In this document: positions 17,708 through 26,117 of the stretch, piece after piece
How the letters are laid out: each line of letters opens with the position of its first letter
Position numbering within the stretch: the first letter of the stretch is position 1
Notes under the pieces: model-generated
Databases searched by the model: none
The model's input: the letters and a program-made list of their open reading frames with translations, nothing else
Told to the model about the DNA's origin: nothing
Source: JBBRRP01 sp038251425
Lineage (GTDB): Bacteria; Myxococcota_A; Polyangia; Polyangiales; Polyangiaceae
DNA length: 64,000 nucleotides
NCBI GenBank assembly: GCA_038251425.1
Contig: JBBSBI010000005.1
Coordinates: 1-64,000 of the forward strand
Direction: 5' to 3'
Position numbers and translations under genes: made by a program

Positions 17708-19231
17708 ATGAGCGAACCATCCCAGCCGGCTGTCCTTCCGTGGGACACGCACAATCAAAAACTCGTCTCCAATGTCCACCCGGCAGATTGGAAAAACCCG
17801 ACCCCCGCGCCACACTACAATCTCGTCGTCATCGGCGGCGGCACAGCAGGTTTGGTATCCGCCATCGGCGCGGCAGGGCTTGGCGCAAAGGTCGCGCTCA
17901 TCGAGAAACACTTTCTCGGCGGCGATTGCCTGAACGTCGGTTGTGTGCCGTCCAAGGCCATCATCCGCGCCGCCCGCGCAGCGGCGGCGGTGCGCGATGC
18001 GGGGGATTTCGGCGTCAACGTTCCCGCCGGCGTGAGGGTGGATTTTGGCAAGGCCATGGAACGGATGCGCCGCCTGCGCGCAGACATCAGCCCGCATGAT
18101 TCGGCGAAACGCTTCACCGAACTCGGCGTGGATGTTTTTCTGGGCGGCGGAAAATTCACCGGTCCGGACAGCGTGGAAGTTTCAGGGCAGACGCTGCGCT
18201 TTTCCAAGGCCGTCATCGCCACCGGCGCGCGCGCCGCCGCCCCGCCGATTCCGGGACTGAACGATGTTCCTTATCTCACGAACGAAACGCTTTTTTCGCT
18301 GACCGAACTGCCCAAGCGCCTCGGCGTCATTGGCGCAGGCCCGATCGGTTGTGAAATGGCGCAAGCCTTTGCCCGGTTGGGCGCGGAAGTTTTTCTCGTC
18401 CGCGCCGAAGCAGGAATTCTTCCGCGAGAAGATCGTGACGCGTCGGCTATTTTGGAAGCGGCGATGCTTCGCGACGGCGTGAAATTTCTGGATCACGGCA
18501 AGCAACTCCAACTTGCCAAAGACCCAAATGGAGTTCGTCTGCAGGTCAGCTCGCGCGGCAAGGAATACGATGTGCTCGTGGATCAACTACTCGTCGCCGT
18601 TGGCCGCGCACCGAATGTTGAAGGACTCGGTCTGCAAACCGTCGGGGTCGAGTTCCACAAGAAGGGCGTGGAGGTCAACGACCGCCTGCAAACGTCCAAC
18701 TCACGCATCTACGCGTGCGGCGACATCTGCTCGCCTTATCAATTCACCCACGTGGCGGATTTCATGGCCCGCATTGTCATTCAGAACGCACTGTTCAAAG
18801 GCCGTGCCAAGGCGAGTTCGCTCATCATCCCGTGGGTGACGTACACATCGCCGGAAATTGCACACGTCGGTCTTTACGAGAAGGAGGCCGGGGAGAAGGG
18901 CATCGAAGTGGACACGTTCACGCAGGAGTTGAGCAAAGTGGACCGCGCGATTCTCGATGGCGAGACCGAGGGCTTCGTGCGTGTCCACGTTCGCAAAGGC
19001 ACGGATGAAATTGTCGGGGCAACCGTCGTCGCCGCGCACGCGGGCGACATGATCGGCGAGCTGACGCTTGCGATGAAGGGCAAGCTCGGGCTCAAGACCA
19101 TCGGCGGGACGATCCATCCGTATCCCACTCAAGCTGAAGCCATCCGCAAGACCGGCGATCTCTACAACCGCACGCGCCTCACGCGGTTCGTCAAGTATCT
19201 GATGAACCGCTGGCTTGCCTGGACCCGATAA
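17708..19231 (+). CDS. MerA-like FAD disulfide oxidoreductase (copy 1)
   Basis: 507 residues. An N-terminal extension of about 35 residues precedes the FAD motif VVIGGGTAGLVSAIGAAGLG (about 41-60), the redox-active disulfide GGDCLNVGCVPSKA, an NAD(P)H motif GVIGAGPIGCEMAQAFARLG, a second FAD motif IYACGDI, and a C-terminal dimerisation domain with HPYPTQAEA (the catalytic His-Pro). There is no heavy-metal-associated N-terminal domain and no C-terminal Cys-Cys pair, so it is not a classical mercuric reductase. The ATG is 18 bp after TVP38. It shares length, extension and the ending RWLAW(T/Q)R with the gene at 23219. Possibly it reduces an arsenical- or selenium-linked thiol; the substrate is unknown. 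Confidence 0.9.
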   Translation: MSEPSQPAVLPWDTHNQKLVSNVHPADWKNPTPAPHYNLVVIGGGTAGLVSAIGAAGLGAKVALIEKHFLGGDCLNVGCVPSKAIIRAARAAAAVRDAGDFGVNVPAGVRVDFGKAMERMRRLRADISPHDSAKRFTELGVDVFLGGGKFTGPDSVEVSGQTLRFSKAVIATGARAAAPPIPGLNDVPYLTNETLFSLTELPKRLGVIGAGPIGCEMAQAFARLGAEVFLVRAEAGILPREDRDASAILEAAMLRDGVKFLDHGKQLQLAKDPNGVRLQVSSRGKEYDVLVDQLLVAVGRAPNVEGLGLQTVGVEFHKKGVEVNDRLQTSNSRIYACGDICSPYQFTHVADFMARIVIQNALFKGRAKASSLIIPWVTYTSPEIAHVGLYEKEAGEKGIEVDTFTQELSKVDRAILDGETEGFVRVHVRKGTDEIVGATVVAAHAGDMIGELTLAMKGKLGLKTIGGTIHPYPTQAEAIRKTGDLYNRTRLTRFVKYLMNRWLAWTR

Positions 19232-19233
19232 CC

Positions 19234-20658
19234 ATGAGTCCGTCCAGTAGCCACACCACACGCCACAAATTCAAGGACCGCAGTGGCCCTTCCAAAAAGG
19301 CGCTCATCTGCGTGTTCGCGAAACCGCCCGTGCCTGGCAAGGTCAAGACTCGCCTCGGCGCTGAGATCGGTGACGCTTACGCGGCTGCGCTTGCCCGAGC
19401 GTTCCTCAAGGACACCTGGGCGCTCGTCTCAAGCTTGAAGTGGGCGCGAGCAATCCTCGCGACAACTGAGGACACCGCGAACGCCTTCGGGCTTTCGGGG
19501 GAGGTGAATCTGTGGCTGCAGGGTGACGGTGACCTTGGAAGACGCCTCGAGCACATCATCCAGCGCGGGCTCGCCGAGGCCGACTGCGTCATCGCTGTCG
19601 GCGCCGATAGTCCAGGGCTTCCCGAAAGGCTGCTCGTCGAGGCCCATGAGCGACTCGCCAAAACAGACGCCGTCCTTGGCCCCTCCGACGACGGCGGCTT
19701 TTATCTCATCGCGCTAAAGCGCTGTCCGTCTGGGCTTTTCAGCGATTTGCCCTGGAGCACTTCCACCACGTTCGCGGCGACCCGCGAGCGACTCAAGGAG
19801 CGCGGCATGAGCGTTTGTGTGCTCGATGCCTGGTTCGATGTGGATCGGACGGAAGACCTTGAGCGTCTCCGATCGATGATTGGGCGTGGGGAACTCCAAG
19901 CGAACGAGACCGCGCGAGTCCTCACAAGTTTCCCCCAAGGTGTGGCCCCGTGCGCTCCCACATCACCTGTGCCACGCGTGAGTGTCATCGTCCCTGTCTT
20001 GAATGAGGAGGCTCAAATGGGAGGGCTTTTGGATGCCCTCGACTCCGTGCCAGGCATCCACGAAGTCATCGTTGTCGACGGCGCCAGCACGGACTGCACG
20101 GCCGAACTGGTTCGAGGGCGCGGCGGAACCAAGCTGCTCAGTACTGGTCGCGGACGCGCCAGGCAGATGAACGCAGGCGCAGAGATTGCGACCGGAGATG
20201 TTCTGGTTTTCCTGCACGCAGACGTCCGTTTGCCACCAGATGCGGCGCGCTGGATCGCCACCGCGCTAGCGGATCCCGGGGTGGTAGCGGGCGCTTTCCG
20301 AACATGGACGGTGGCCGAGGAGCGGCGATTGTGGCTGGGTCCGCTTCTGCACCTTGCCGACCTGCGCTCGCGATACACCAGTCTCCCCTACGGGGATCAA
20401 GCGCTCTTCGTGCGCGCTGCAGTGTTCAAACAGCTGGGAGGGTTCCCGGACCAGCCGCTCATGGAAGACCTCGAGCTCAGCCTGCGGCTTCGCAGAGTCG
20501 GCCGGATCCGCACCGTTCCAGCTTCCGTGCGCGTATCGGGTCGGCGCTTCCTCGCCAGGCCCGTGTACTACACCTTCCTGGTGAACGTCTTCCCGCTGCT
20601 CTACCGCCTCGGGATGCCACCACGCGTGCTCGCAAACCTATACGGGAATCCACGCTAA
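19234..20658 (+). CDS. Fused DUF2064 (TIGR04282) + GT2 (TIGR04283) glycosyltransferase
   Basis: 474 residues and two domains. Residues about 22-220 are DUF2064, with FAKPPVPGKVKTRLG, IAVGADSPGLPERLL and GPSDDGGFYLIAL; this fold resembles CofC/MobA-type nucleotidyltransferases. Residues about 248-474 are a GT2 domain with SVIVPVLNEEAQMGGLL, VIVVDGASTDCTAELV, FLHADVRLP (DxD-like) and FPDQPLMEDLELSLRLRRVG. These two families are usually separate genes annotated as arsenosugar biosynthesis glycosyltransferases; here they are one polypeptide. The ATG is 3 bp after the previous stop. Plausible logic: activate the sugar-1-phosphate released by the phosphorylase, then transfer it. That is inference. 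Confidence 0.88.
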   Translation: MSPSSSHTTRHKFKDRSGPSKKALICVFAKPPVPGKVKTRLGAEIGDAYAAALARAFLKDTWALVSSLKWARAILATTEDTANAFGLSGEVNLWLQGDGDLGRRLEHIIQRGLAEADCVIAVGADSPGLPERLLVEAHERLAKTDAVLGPSDDGGFYLIALKRCPSGLFSDLPWSTSTTFAATRERLKERGMSVCVLDAWFDVDRTEDLERLRSMIGRGELQANETARVLTSFPQGVAPCAPTSPVPRVSVIVPVLNEEAQMGGLLDALDSVPGIHEVIVVDGASTDCTAELVRGRGGTKLLSTGRGRARQMNAGAEIATGDVLVFLHADVRLPPDAARWIATALADPGVVAGAFRTWTVAEERRLWLGPLLHLADLRSRYTSLPYGDQALFVRAAVFKQLGGFPDQPLMEDLELSLRLRRVGRIRTVPASVRVSGRRFLARPVYYTFLVNVFPLLYRLGMPPRVLANLYGNPR

Positions 20659-20673
20659 CGAGATGCGAGAAGC

Positions 20674-21831
20674 ATGGCGCTGAACCGATCGCAGACCGTG
20701 GTCCTCGCCGGGGCCGGCCATGTGCATCTCTACGTCGCGGCTCATGCCGGGGAACTCGTCACGAGGGGTGCGCGCGTGGTGTTGGTCGATCCTGGGGAGT
20801 TTTGGTATTCCGGTCTGGCGACGGGAATGCTCGGCGGCATGTATGAATCGGCGGAGGATCGGGTGGACGCGAAGGCGCTCGCGGAAGCGCACGGCGTAGA
20901 GTTCATCAGGAATCGCGTCGAGGCCGTGGATGCCTCCGCGCGGCGGCTTCGGCTCGCCGGTGGTGCTGAGCTGGCTTACGACTATCTGTCGCTGAATGTC
21001 GGCAGTCGGGTGAATTCGGACGGCATTGCCGGCGCGGCTGATGACCCGAGCGCCTGGGCGGTCAAGCCGATCAGCAATCTGTGGAAACTGCGCGAACATT
21101 TGGAGGCGCGGTTTCGCGCGGACGAGACGCCGCGCGTGGCGGTGGTCGGCGGCGGCCCGACGGGTTCCGAAGTGGCGGCAAATCTGGCCGCGCTGGCCAC
21201 GATTTATCACCGCAAAGTGCAAGTGACCCTGCTCACGCCCGCCGATCGGCTCATCAACCAAGCTCCAGCCGGCGCGGCGCGGAGACTCCAGCGCGAGCTG
21301 ATCCGAAGCGGCGTGGAAATCCGCACTCACTTCCGGGTCGTCCAGCGCGAGGGAAAATCCTTGATTGCTGAAGACGGCCGCCACATTCCCGCGGACCTCG
21401 TCGTCCTGGCGACCGGGCTCGAAGCGCATCCGCTCGTGCAGACCACGGGACTGCCGACCCGTCCGAAGCAAGGGCTGCGCATCAATCGCACGTTGCATTC
21501 GATCGCCGACGAGCGGGTCTTCGCCGGTGGTGATTGCGCCGCGATCGAAGGCTTCGATCTGCCGAAGCTCGGCGTGTTCGGCGTGCGCCAAGCCGCCTTC
21601 ATTCACGCCAATCTGCTGGCCAGCCTGGAGCGTAAACCACTCGCTGAATACCAGCCGCAGAAGCGCTTTCTCGCCATCCTCAATCTCGGCGACGGCACGG
21701 CGCTGGCGACGTGGGGACCGTTTTGGTGGCATGGCCGCTCCAGCATGTGGCTCAAGGACTTCATTGACCGGCGCTTTCTCGAAAACTATCGGCGGCTTGC
21801 TTCGCCGCGGCCGGCAAACCCGGAGCAATGA
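20674..21831 (+). CDS. NDH-2-like FAD-dependent oxidoreductase
   Basis: 385 residues. FAD motif VVLAGAGHVHLYVAAHAGEL (about 9-28), then FWYSGLATGMLGGMY, an NAD(P)H motif VAVVGGGPTGSEVAANLAAL (about 152-171) and a second FAD motif VFAGGDCAAI. There is no redox-active CxxC pair. The GHxHL form of the first motif is typical of the NADH dehydrogenase-like domain that in some bacteria is fused to selenophosphate synthase (SelD), a possible hint at selenium or arsenic redox work. The C-terminal amphipathic stretch (WHGRSSMWLKDFIDRRFLEN) may contact the membrane. It starts 15 bp after the glycosyltransferase stop. Confidence 0.82.
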   Translation: MALNRSQTVVLAGAGHVHLYVAAHAGELVTRGARVVLVDPGEFWYSGLATGMLGGMYESAEDRVDAKALAEAHGVEFIRNRVEAVDASARRLRLAGGAELAYDYLSLNVGSRVNSDGIAGAADDPSAWAVKPISNLWKLREHLEARFRADETPRVAVVGGGPTGSEVAANLAALATIYHRKVQVTLLTPADRLINQAPAGAARRLQRELIRSGVEIRTHFRVVQREGKSLIAEDGRHIPADLVVLATGLEAHPLVQTTGLPTRPKQGLRINRTLHSIADERVFAGGDCAAIEGFDLPKLGVFGVRQAAFIHANLLASLERKPLAEYQPQKRFLAILNLGDGTALATWGPFWWHGRSSMWLKDFIDRRFLENYRRLASPRPANPEQ

Positions 21832-21876
21832 AGCCGCGTACCACTACCCGCGCCGTAGTAGTGTGACCCGGCTGAA

Positions 21877-23229
21877 ATGGCACACGTGGAACACCCCGGA
21901 ATGGTGAACGCTGTACCAGACGATGAAGCGCTGCTTGATGGTCTGGAGCGCGCAGCGTTCAGCTACTTCCTACAAGCGGTGAATCCGACCAACGGACTGA
22001 TCGCCGACACCACGCGCGATAACTCGCCGGCCAGCATCGGCGTGGTTGGATTTGCGTTGTCGGCCTATCCCGTCGCCGTGGAGCGAGGCTGGATGACGCG
22101 GGCCGATGCGGTCGAACGCAGTCTCGCGACGCTGCGTTTCTTCCGCGACAGCGATCAAAGCGGCAGTCCGGAGGCAACCGGTTACAAAGGTTTCTACTAC
22201 CACTTTCTCGACATGCAGAGCGGCGTTCGCATGTGGCGCTCGGAGCTGTCGATGATCGACACCGCGTTGCTGATCGCCGGCGCGCTAACCGCAGCCAGCT
22301 ATTTTGAAGCCGAAACGATTGAGGAAATTGAACTGCGCAGAATCGTCGACGCACTTTACCGTCGCATCGACTGGTCGTGGACGCTGGACGGCAAGGCGAC
22401 CATCCGGCTAGGATGGAAACCCGAGTGCGGATTTCTGAACTATGGCTGGGATGGTTACAACGAGGCCATCGTGCTGTATGTGCTCGCGCTGGGCTCGCCG
22501 ACGCACCCGATTGCGGGCGACAGCTTCGAGGCCTGGACCGCGAGCTACCAGTGGGAGAATTTGTATGGCTACGATTTTCTGTATGCGGGGCCGCTGTTCA
22601 TTCATCAGTTCTCGCACGCCTGGATCGATTTTCGCGGCATCCAGGATCGTTTCATGCGCGAGAAGCGCTCCGACTATTTCGAAAACAGCCGGCGCGCGAC
22701 CGAGATTCAGCGTGAATATGCGCGCCGCAACCCGCGCGGGTTCGCCGGCTATGACGAATCCTGCTGGGGCGTGACCGCTTGCGATGGCCCGAGCCAGCAG
22801 GAACCGGAACTGGCTGACGAACCACGCCGCCTGTTTGGTTACGCCGCACGGGGCGTCCCCTACGGGCCTGATGACGGAACCTTGAGCGGATGGGCGGCGA
22901 TGGCATCGCTGCCGTTCGCGCCAGAGATCGTTCTGCCCACCGCCAGCGTCATGCTTGATCGCTATCCAGAAATGTTGTCGGACCAGCAATACGCCAGCAG
23001 TTTCAATCCAACCCTCGCCGGCGCCGATCGGCGCGCCTGGGTCTCGGCCGGACACTTCGGGCTCGATCAGGGCATCGTGCTGTTGATGATCGAAAATCAC
23101 CGCACCGAACTCGTATGGCAACTGATGCGGAACTGTCGCCCGGTTTGCACCGGATTGTCCCGCGCGGGATTCCGTGGCGGCTGGCTGTCGCGACGCGCGT
23201 CAAACAAGGACCACGCCAATGCCCAATAA
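21877..23229 (+). CDS. Glucoamylase-like hydrolase (PF10091, GH144 relatives)
   Basis: 450 residues, alpha/alpha-barrel type. Markers include RAAFSYFLQAVNPTNGLIAD at the start, RDNSPASIGVVGFAL, GFYYHFLDMQSGVR, FLNYGWDGYNEA, PLFIHQFSHAWIDFRG and the acidic GVTACDGP...AMASLPFAPEI. The family includes beta-1,2-glucan and related glucan hydrolases. No signal peptide is visible, so a cytoplasmic role on a small glycoside or a glycosylated product is more likely than polymer degradation. It begins 45 bp after the flavoprotein stop and overlaps the next gene by 11 bp. A second start (codon 9, ATG 21901) is possible. Confidence 0.85.
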   Translation: MAHVEHPGMVNAVPDDEALLDGLERAAFSYFLQAVNPTNGLIADTTRDNSPASIGVVGFALSAYPVAVERGWMTRADAVERSLATLRFFRDSDQSGSPEATGYKGFYYHFLDMQSGVRMWRSELSMIDTALLIAGALTAASYFEAETIEEIELRRIVDALYRRIDWSWTLDGKATIRLGWKPECGFLNYGWDGYNEAIVLYVLALGSPTHPIAGDSFEAWTASYQWENLYGYDFLYAGPLFIHQFSHAWIDFRGIQDRFMREKRSDYFENSRRATEIQREYARRNPRGFAGYDESCWGVTACDGPSQQEPELADEPRRLFGYAARGVPYGPDDGTLSGWAAMASLPFAPEIVLPTASVMLDRYPEMLSDQQYASSFNPTLAGADRRAWVSAGHFGLDQGIVLLMIENHRTELVWQLMRNCRPVCTGLSRAGFRGGWLSRRASNKDHANAQ

Positions 23230-24742
23230 TTCAACCTCCACGGCCCCGTCGGACACAGCCGAGCGCGAACGGCGGAACAACTTGCATCCCGACGGATGGC
23301 GCAATCCGGTGCCGGCTGCCTGCTACAGTCTGGTGGTCATCGGAGCGGGCACGGCGGGACTGGTGGCGGCACACACCGCAGCGGCATTGGGCGCGAAGGT
23401 CGCGCTGATCGAGCGCCATCTGCTCGGCGGGGACTGCCTGAATGTGGGCTGCGTGCCATCGAAGGCGATCCTTCGCACGTCGCGGCTGTATGCCGAGATG
23501 CGCCATGCCACCCAGTATGGCGCACAGATCCCCGACGATATCCGCGTTGATTTTTCCGCCGTGATGCAGCGCATGCGCGGCATTCGCGCCCGCATCAGTC
23601 GCGCCGATTCCGTGCGCCGGTTGACTGAAGCCGGCGTGGACGTATTTTTCGGCGCGGCCCGCTTTGCCGGAACCGAGGCGCTGACGGTGGAGGGCGTGAC
23701 CCTGCGCTTCAAAAAGGCAATGATCGCGACCGGCTCGCGTCCTGACACGCCCTCAATTCCCGGGCTCGTCGAAGCCGGGTACCTGACTAACGAAAACGTC
23801 TTTGACCTGATCGAGTTGCCACGCCGTCTGCTGGTTATCGGCGGTGGGCCGCTCGGCTGCGAACTGGCGCAGGCGTTTTCCCGCTTCGGATCGAAGACCA
23901 TCATTGCGCAGAGCTGGCCGCTCTTCCTGCCCCTGGAAGAGCGCGACGCCGCCCAGATCCTGTCTGACGCCTTCGCCCGCGACGGCGTCGAGGTGCGGCT
24001 CAACACCCGCGCCGTCAACGTGCGCGTCGAAGGCGGGCAGAAGCTCGTCGATCTCGTCAGCGATGACTACAAAACCACGGTCGCAGTCGATGCCATCCTC
24101 ACCGGCACCGGCCGGGTGCCGAATGTCGAAGGGCTGAACCTGGAGGCCGCAGGCGTCCACTACGACGCCGACGAGGGTATCTGCGTGAATGACTTCCTGC
24201 AGACCAGCAATCCGCGCATCTATGCCGCCGGCGACGTCTGCCTGGAGCACAAGTTCACGCATACCGCCGACGCCTCGGCGCGCATCGTGGTTCGGAACGC
24301 GCTGTTCCTCGGGCGTCAGCGGCTGAGTGCACTGACGATCCCCTGGTGCACCTACACCGAACCGGAGATCGCCCATGTTGGCCTCTATGTGCGGCAGGCT
24401 CACAACAAGGACATCTCAGTCAAGACTTTCACGATCCCGATGCACGACGTGGATCGCGCGATCGCGGACGGGGAGGACGCGGGCTTCGTCAAAATCCACG
24501 TCAAGGATGGCACGGACCGGATCCTGGGTGCGACGATCGTCGCCCGCCACGCCGGTGAGATGATCAACGAGATCACTTTGGCGATGGTTGCAGGGATCGG
24601 CCTGCGCACTCTGGCCCGCGTCATCCACGCCTATCCGACCCAGGGCGAAGCGATCAAGAAGGCGGCGGACGCCTACAACCGCACTCGCCTCACACCATTT
24701 GCAAAAACAATTTCTTCCCGCTGGCTCGCGTGGCAGCGCTGA
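23219..24742 (+). CDS. MerA-like FAD disulfide oxidoreductase (copy 2)
   Basis: 507 residues, the same length and layout as the gene at 17708: an extension of about 35 residues (RNNLHPDGWRNPVP), FAD motif VVIGAGTAGLVAAHTAAALG, disulfide GGDCLNVGCVPSKA, NAD(P)H motif VIGGGPLGCELAQAFSRFG and C-terminal HAYPTQGEA. ATG 23219 has AGGA 9 bp upstream and overlaps the stop of the hydrolase gene. The frame is open 15 codons further up but lacks a ribosome site there. Two diverged copies in one operon suggest two substrates or a heterodimer, both inferred. Like copy 1 it lacks the Cys pair needed for Hg(II) reduction. Confidence 0.9.
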   Translation: MPNNSTSTAPSDTAERERRNNLHPDGWRNPVPAACYSLVVIGAGTAGLVAAHTAAALGAKVALIERHLLGGDCLNVGCVPSKAILRTSRLYAEMRHATQYGAQIPDDIRVDFSAVMQRMRGIRARISRADSVRRLTEAGVDVFFGAARFAGTEALTVEGVTLRFKKAMIATGSRPDTPSIPGLVEAGYLTNENVFDLIELPRRLLVIGGGPLGCELAQAFSRFGSKTIIAQSWPLFLPLEERDAAQILSDAFARDGVEVRLNTRAVNVRVEGGQKLVDLVSDDYKTTVAVDAILTGTGRVPNVEGLNLEAAGVHYDADEGICVNDFLQTSNPRIYAAGDVCLEHKFTHTADASARIVVRNALFLGRQRLSALTIPWCTYTEPEIAHVGLYVRQAHNKDISVKTFTIPMHDVDRAIADGEDAGFVKIHVKDGTDRILGATIVARHAGEMINEITLAMVAGIGLRTLARVIHAYPTQGEAIKKAADAYNRTRLTPFAKTISSRWLAWQR

Positions 24743-24785
24743 CCGCGAGCGCTGTTCGTTTTTGTGGGCAAACCCGGTTTCACTG

Positions 24786-24807
24786 AAAGCGCTGCGTGCG
24801 CGCTTTT
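24786..24807 (+). terminator. Intrinsic terminator after the arsS operon
   Basis: AAAGCGC-TGCGTGC-GCGCTTT is a perfect 7-bp stem ending in TTTT, 43 bp after the last operon stop codon. It separates the operon from the following ECF sigma gene, which is then presumably transcribed on its own. Confidence 0.6.
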
Positions 24808-24970
24808 GACACATTGGGCGAAAATGCCCCAACCGGCTGGAGGGTCTTTCGTTGGTTGGTTTCGCGCAAGCTCCAGCTCCGCAGTCGTAACGTGCGATTC
24901 CCGCGGCCCGCCATGTTCCCGCGCCCCGGCGACGAGGTGACTTCGCACTGGCCCACATGGTGCATGCCTC

Positions 24971-25699
24971 ATGCTGAAAATGTACAACCACGGCGCCGGA
25001 AAGATGATGGACACACGCGGGCCCGGCGCCGCGGGGACCGCTGTTCAAGACTTCGGGTGTACGGGGCTTGCGCTTGCTCCCAAGCCATCCACAGATCGTG
25101 CGCTCATCACGAAGCTCCTCGCTGGCGACGAGGCGGTCTTCGCAGGCTTGGTCCGTCAGTACCACGGACGACTCACAAGGCTGGCAAGAGTGTTCCTGTC
25201 AGATCGCTCCGCGGCCGAGGAGGTCGTGCAGGAAACCTGGCTCGGTGTCATCACCGGTTTGGCCAAGTTCGAGGGCCGATCCGCCTTAAAAACCTGGATC
25301 TTCCGGATTCTTGTCAACCGGGCCAAAACGCGAGGGACGCGCGAGGGGCGTAGTGTGCCGTTCTCGGCTGTGAGCAACCCAGAGGCCGACGCCGATCACG
25401 AGCCCGCTCTAGCACCAGATCGTTTTTTACCGAATGGGATGTGGGCAGCCCCGCCAAGACGTTGGGAGCGTGACACGCCGGAGAAACTGATCATGCATCA
25501 GCAGGCCCTCAAGCATCTGGCGAGCGCACTGGCAGAGCTCCCCGCGAACCAACGCGCAGTCGTCACGCTGCGCGATGTCGAGGGTCTCGGCTCTTCGGAA
25601 GTTTGTAGCGCCCTCGAGATCAGTGAGAATCATCAGCGGGTCCTTCTCCACCGAGGTCGGTCGAAACTCCGACGCATCTTGGAGGAGCACCTCGAATGA
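24971..25699 (+). CDS. ECF sigma factor (paralogue B)
   Basis: 242 residues with an N-terminal extension of about 40. Region 2: AVFAGLVRQYHGRLTRLARV, AEEVVQETWLGVITGLAKFE and LKTWIFRILVNRAKTRG; region 4: LPANQRAVVTLRDVEGLGSS and HQRVLLHRGRSKLRRILEEH. The linker GMWAAPPRRWERDTPEKLIM is nearly the same as in the sigma at 14220-14867, so the two are paralogues at opposite ends of the operon. No zinc-finger anti-sigma follows; instead a 55-residue membrane protein starts 9 bp downstream. ATG 24971, 24980 and 25004/25007 are all possible starts, and the ribosome site does not decide. Confidence 0.88.
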   Translation: MLKMYNHGAGKMMDTRGPGAAGTAVQDFGCTGLALAPKPSTDRALITKLLAGDEAVFAGLVRQYHGRLTRLARVFLSDRSAAEEVVQETWLGVITGLAKFEGRSALKTWIFRILVNRAKTRGTREGRSVPFSAVSNPEADADHEPALAPDRFLPNGMWAAPPRRWERDTPEKLIMHQQALKHLASALAELPANQRAVVTLRDVEGLGSSEVCSALEISENHQRVLLHRGRSKLRRILEEHLE

Positions 25700-25708
25700 T
25701 CAGGGCGT

Positions 25709-25876
25709 ATGATGGCTCGCGCTCAGCCGATGCTACGTCGCGGAGCACGCGCAGCTGCGAGCGGTGGCTCCCCGACGTTCAATCATCACTCATGGGGCTG
25801 GGGCGGTGACTTCGTTTGGGTCGTGCTCTTCGTCGGAGCGATCTGGGCTGTTTCGTCGCTTTGGTGGTGGCATTGA
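25709..25876 (+). CDS. Small Trp-rich membrane protein
   Basis: 55 residues, not a known family to me. A basic N-terminus (MLRRGARAAASGG), then NHHSWGWGGDF and one hydrophobic helix WVVLFVGAIWAVSSLWWWH that runs to the end. The orientation should be inside to outside. It starts with two ATG codons 9 bp after the stop of ECF sigma B, where an anti-sigma gene would normally sit, so it may be the membrane partner of that sigma. That role is a guess from position. The 241 bp that follow (25877-26117) show nothing I can support. Confidence 0.55.
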   Translation: MMARAQPMLRRGARAAASGGSPTFNHHSWGWGGDFVWVVLFVGAIWAVSSLWWWH

Positions 25877-26117
25877 GGATTTGTTTCCGCCGCATGAAGG
25901 CACGGCAAGTCCGCGGCGCAAGGGCGTCGCGAGTGGTGAGTGGGTCAGCACCATGAAGCTTGAACCCGTGGCGATTCTTTTCGCTTTTTTGCCGCGCCGG
26001 CGTTATCCAGCTCGCTCTACGCTTGGCCGGCCGCGCATGGTATTTGCCTACTGGCCGGCATAACCCATAGCGGCATACGCATGCGAGGCCACATCATGCA
26101 GACGGAAGAGCACATTA

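Noticed and set aside
17017..18099. Overlapping plus-strand frame of about 360 codons across TVP38 and the first flavoprotein
   Set aside because: It is an Arg-rich out-of-frame shadow spanning two genes that are clearly real in other frames.
20638..21828. Long minus-strand frame of about 396 codons
   Set aside because: It is antisense to the NDH-2-like flavoprotein, whose FAD and NAD motifs fix the coding strand.
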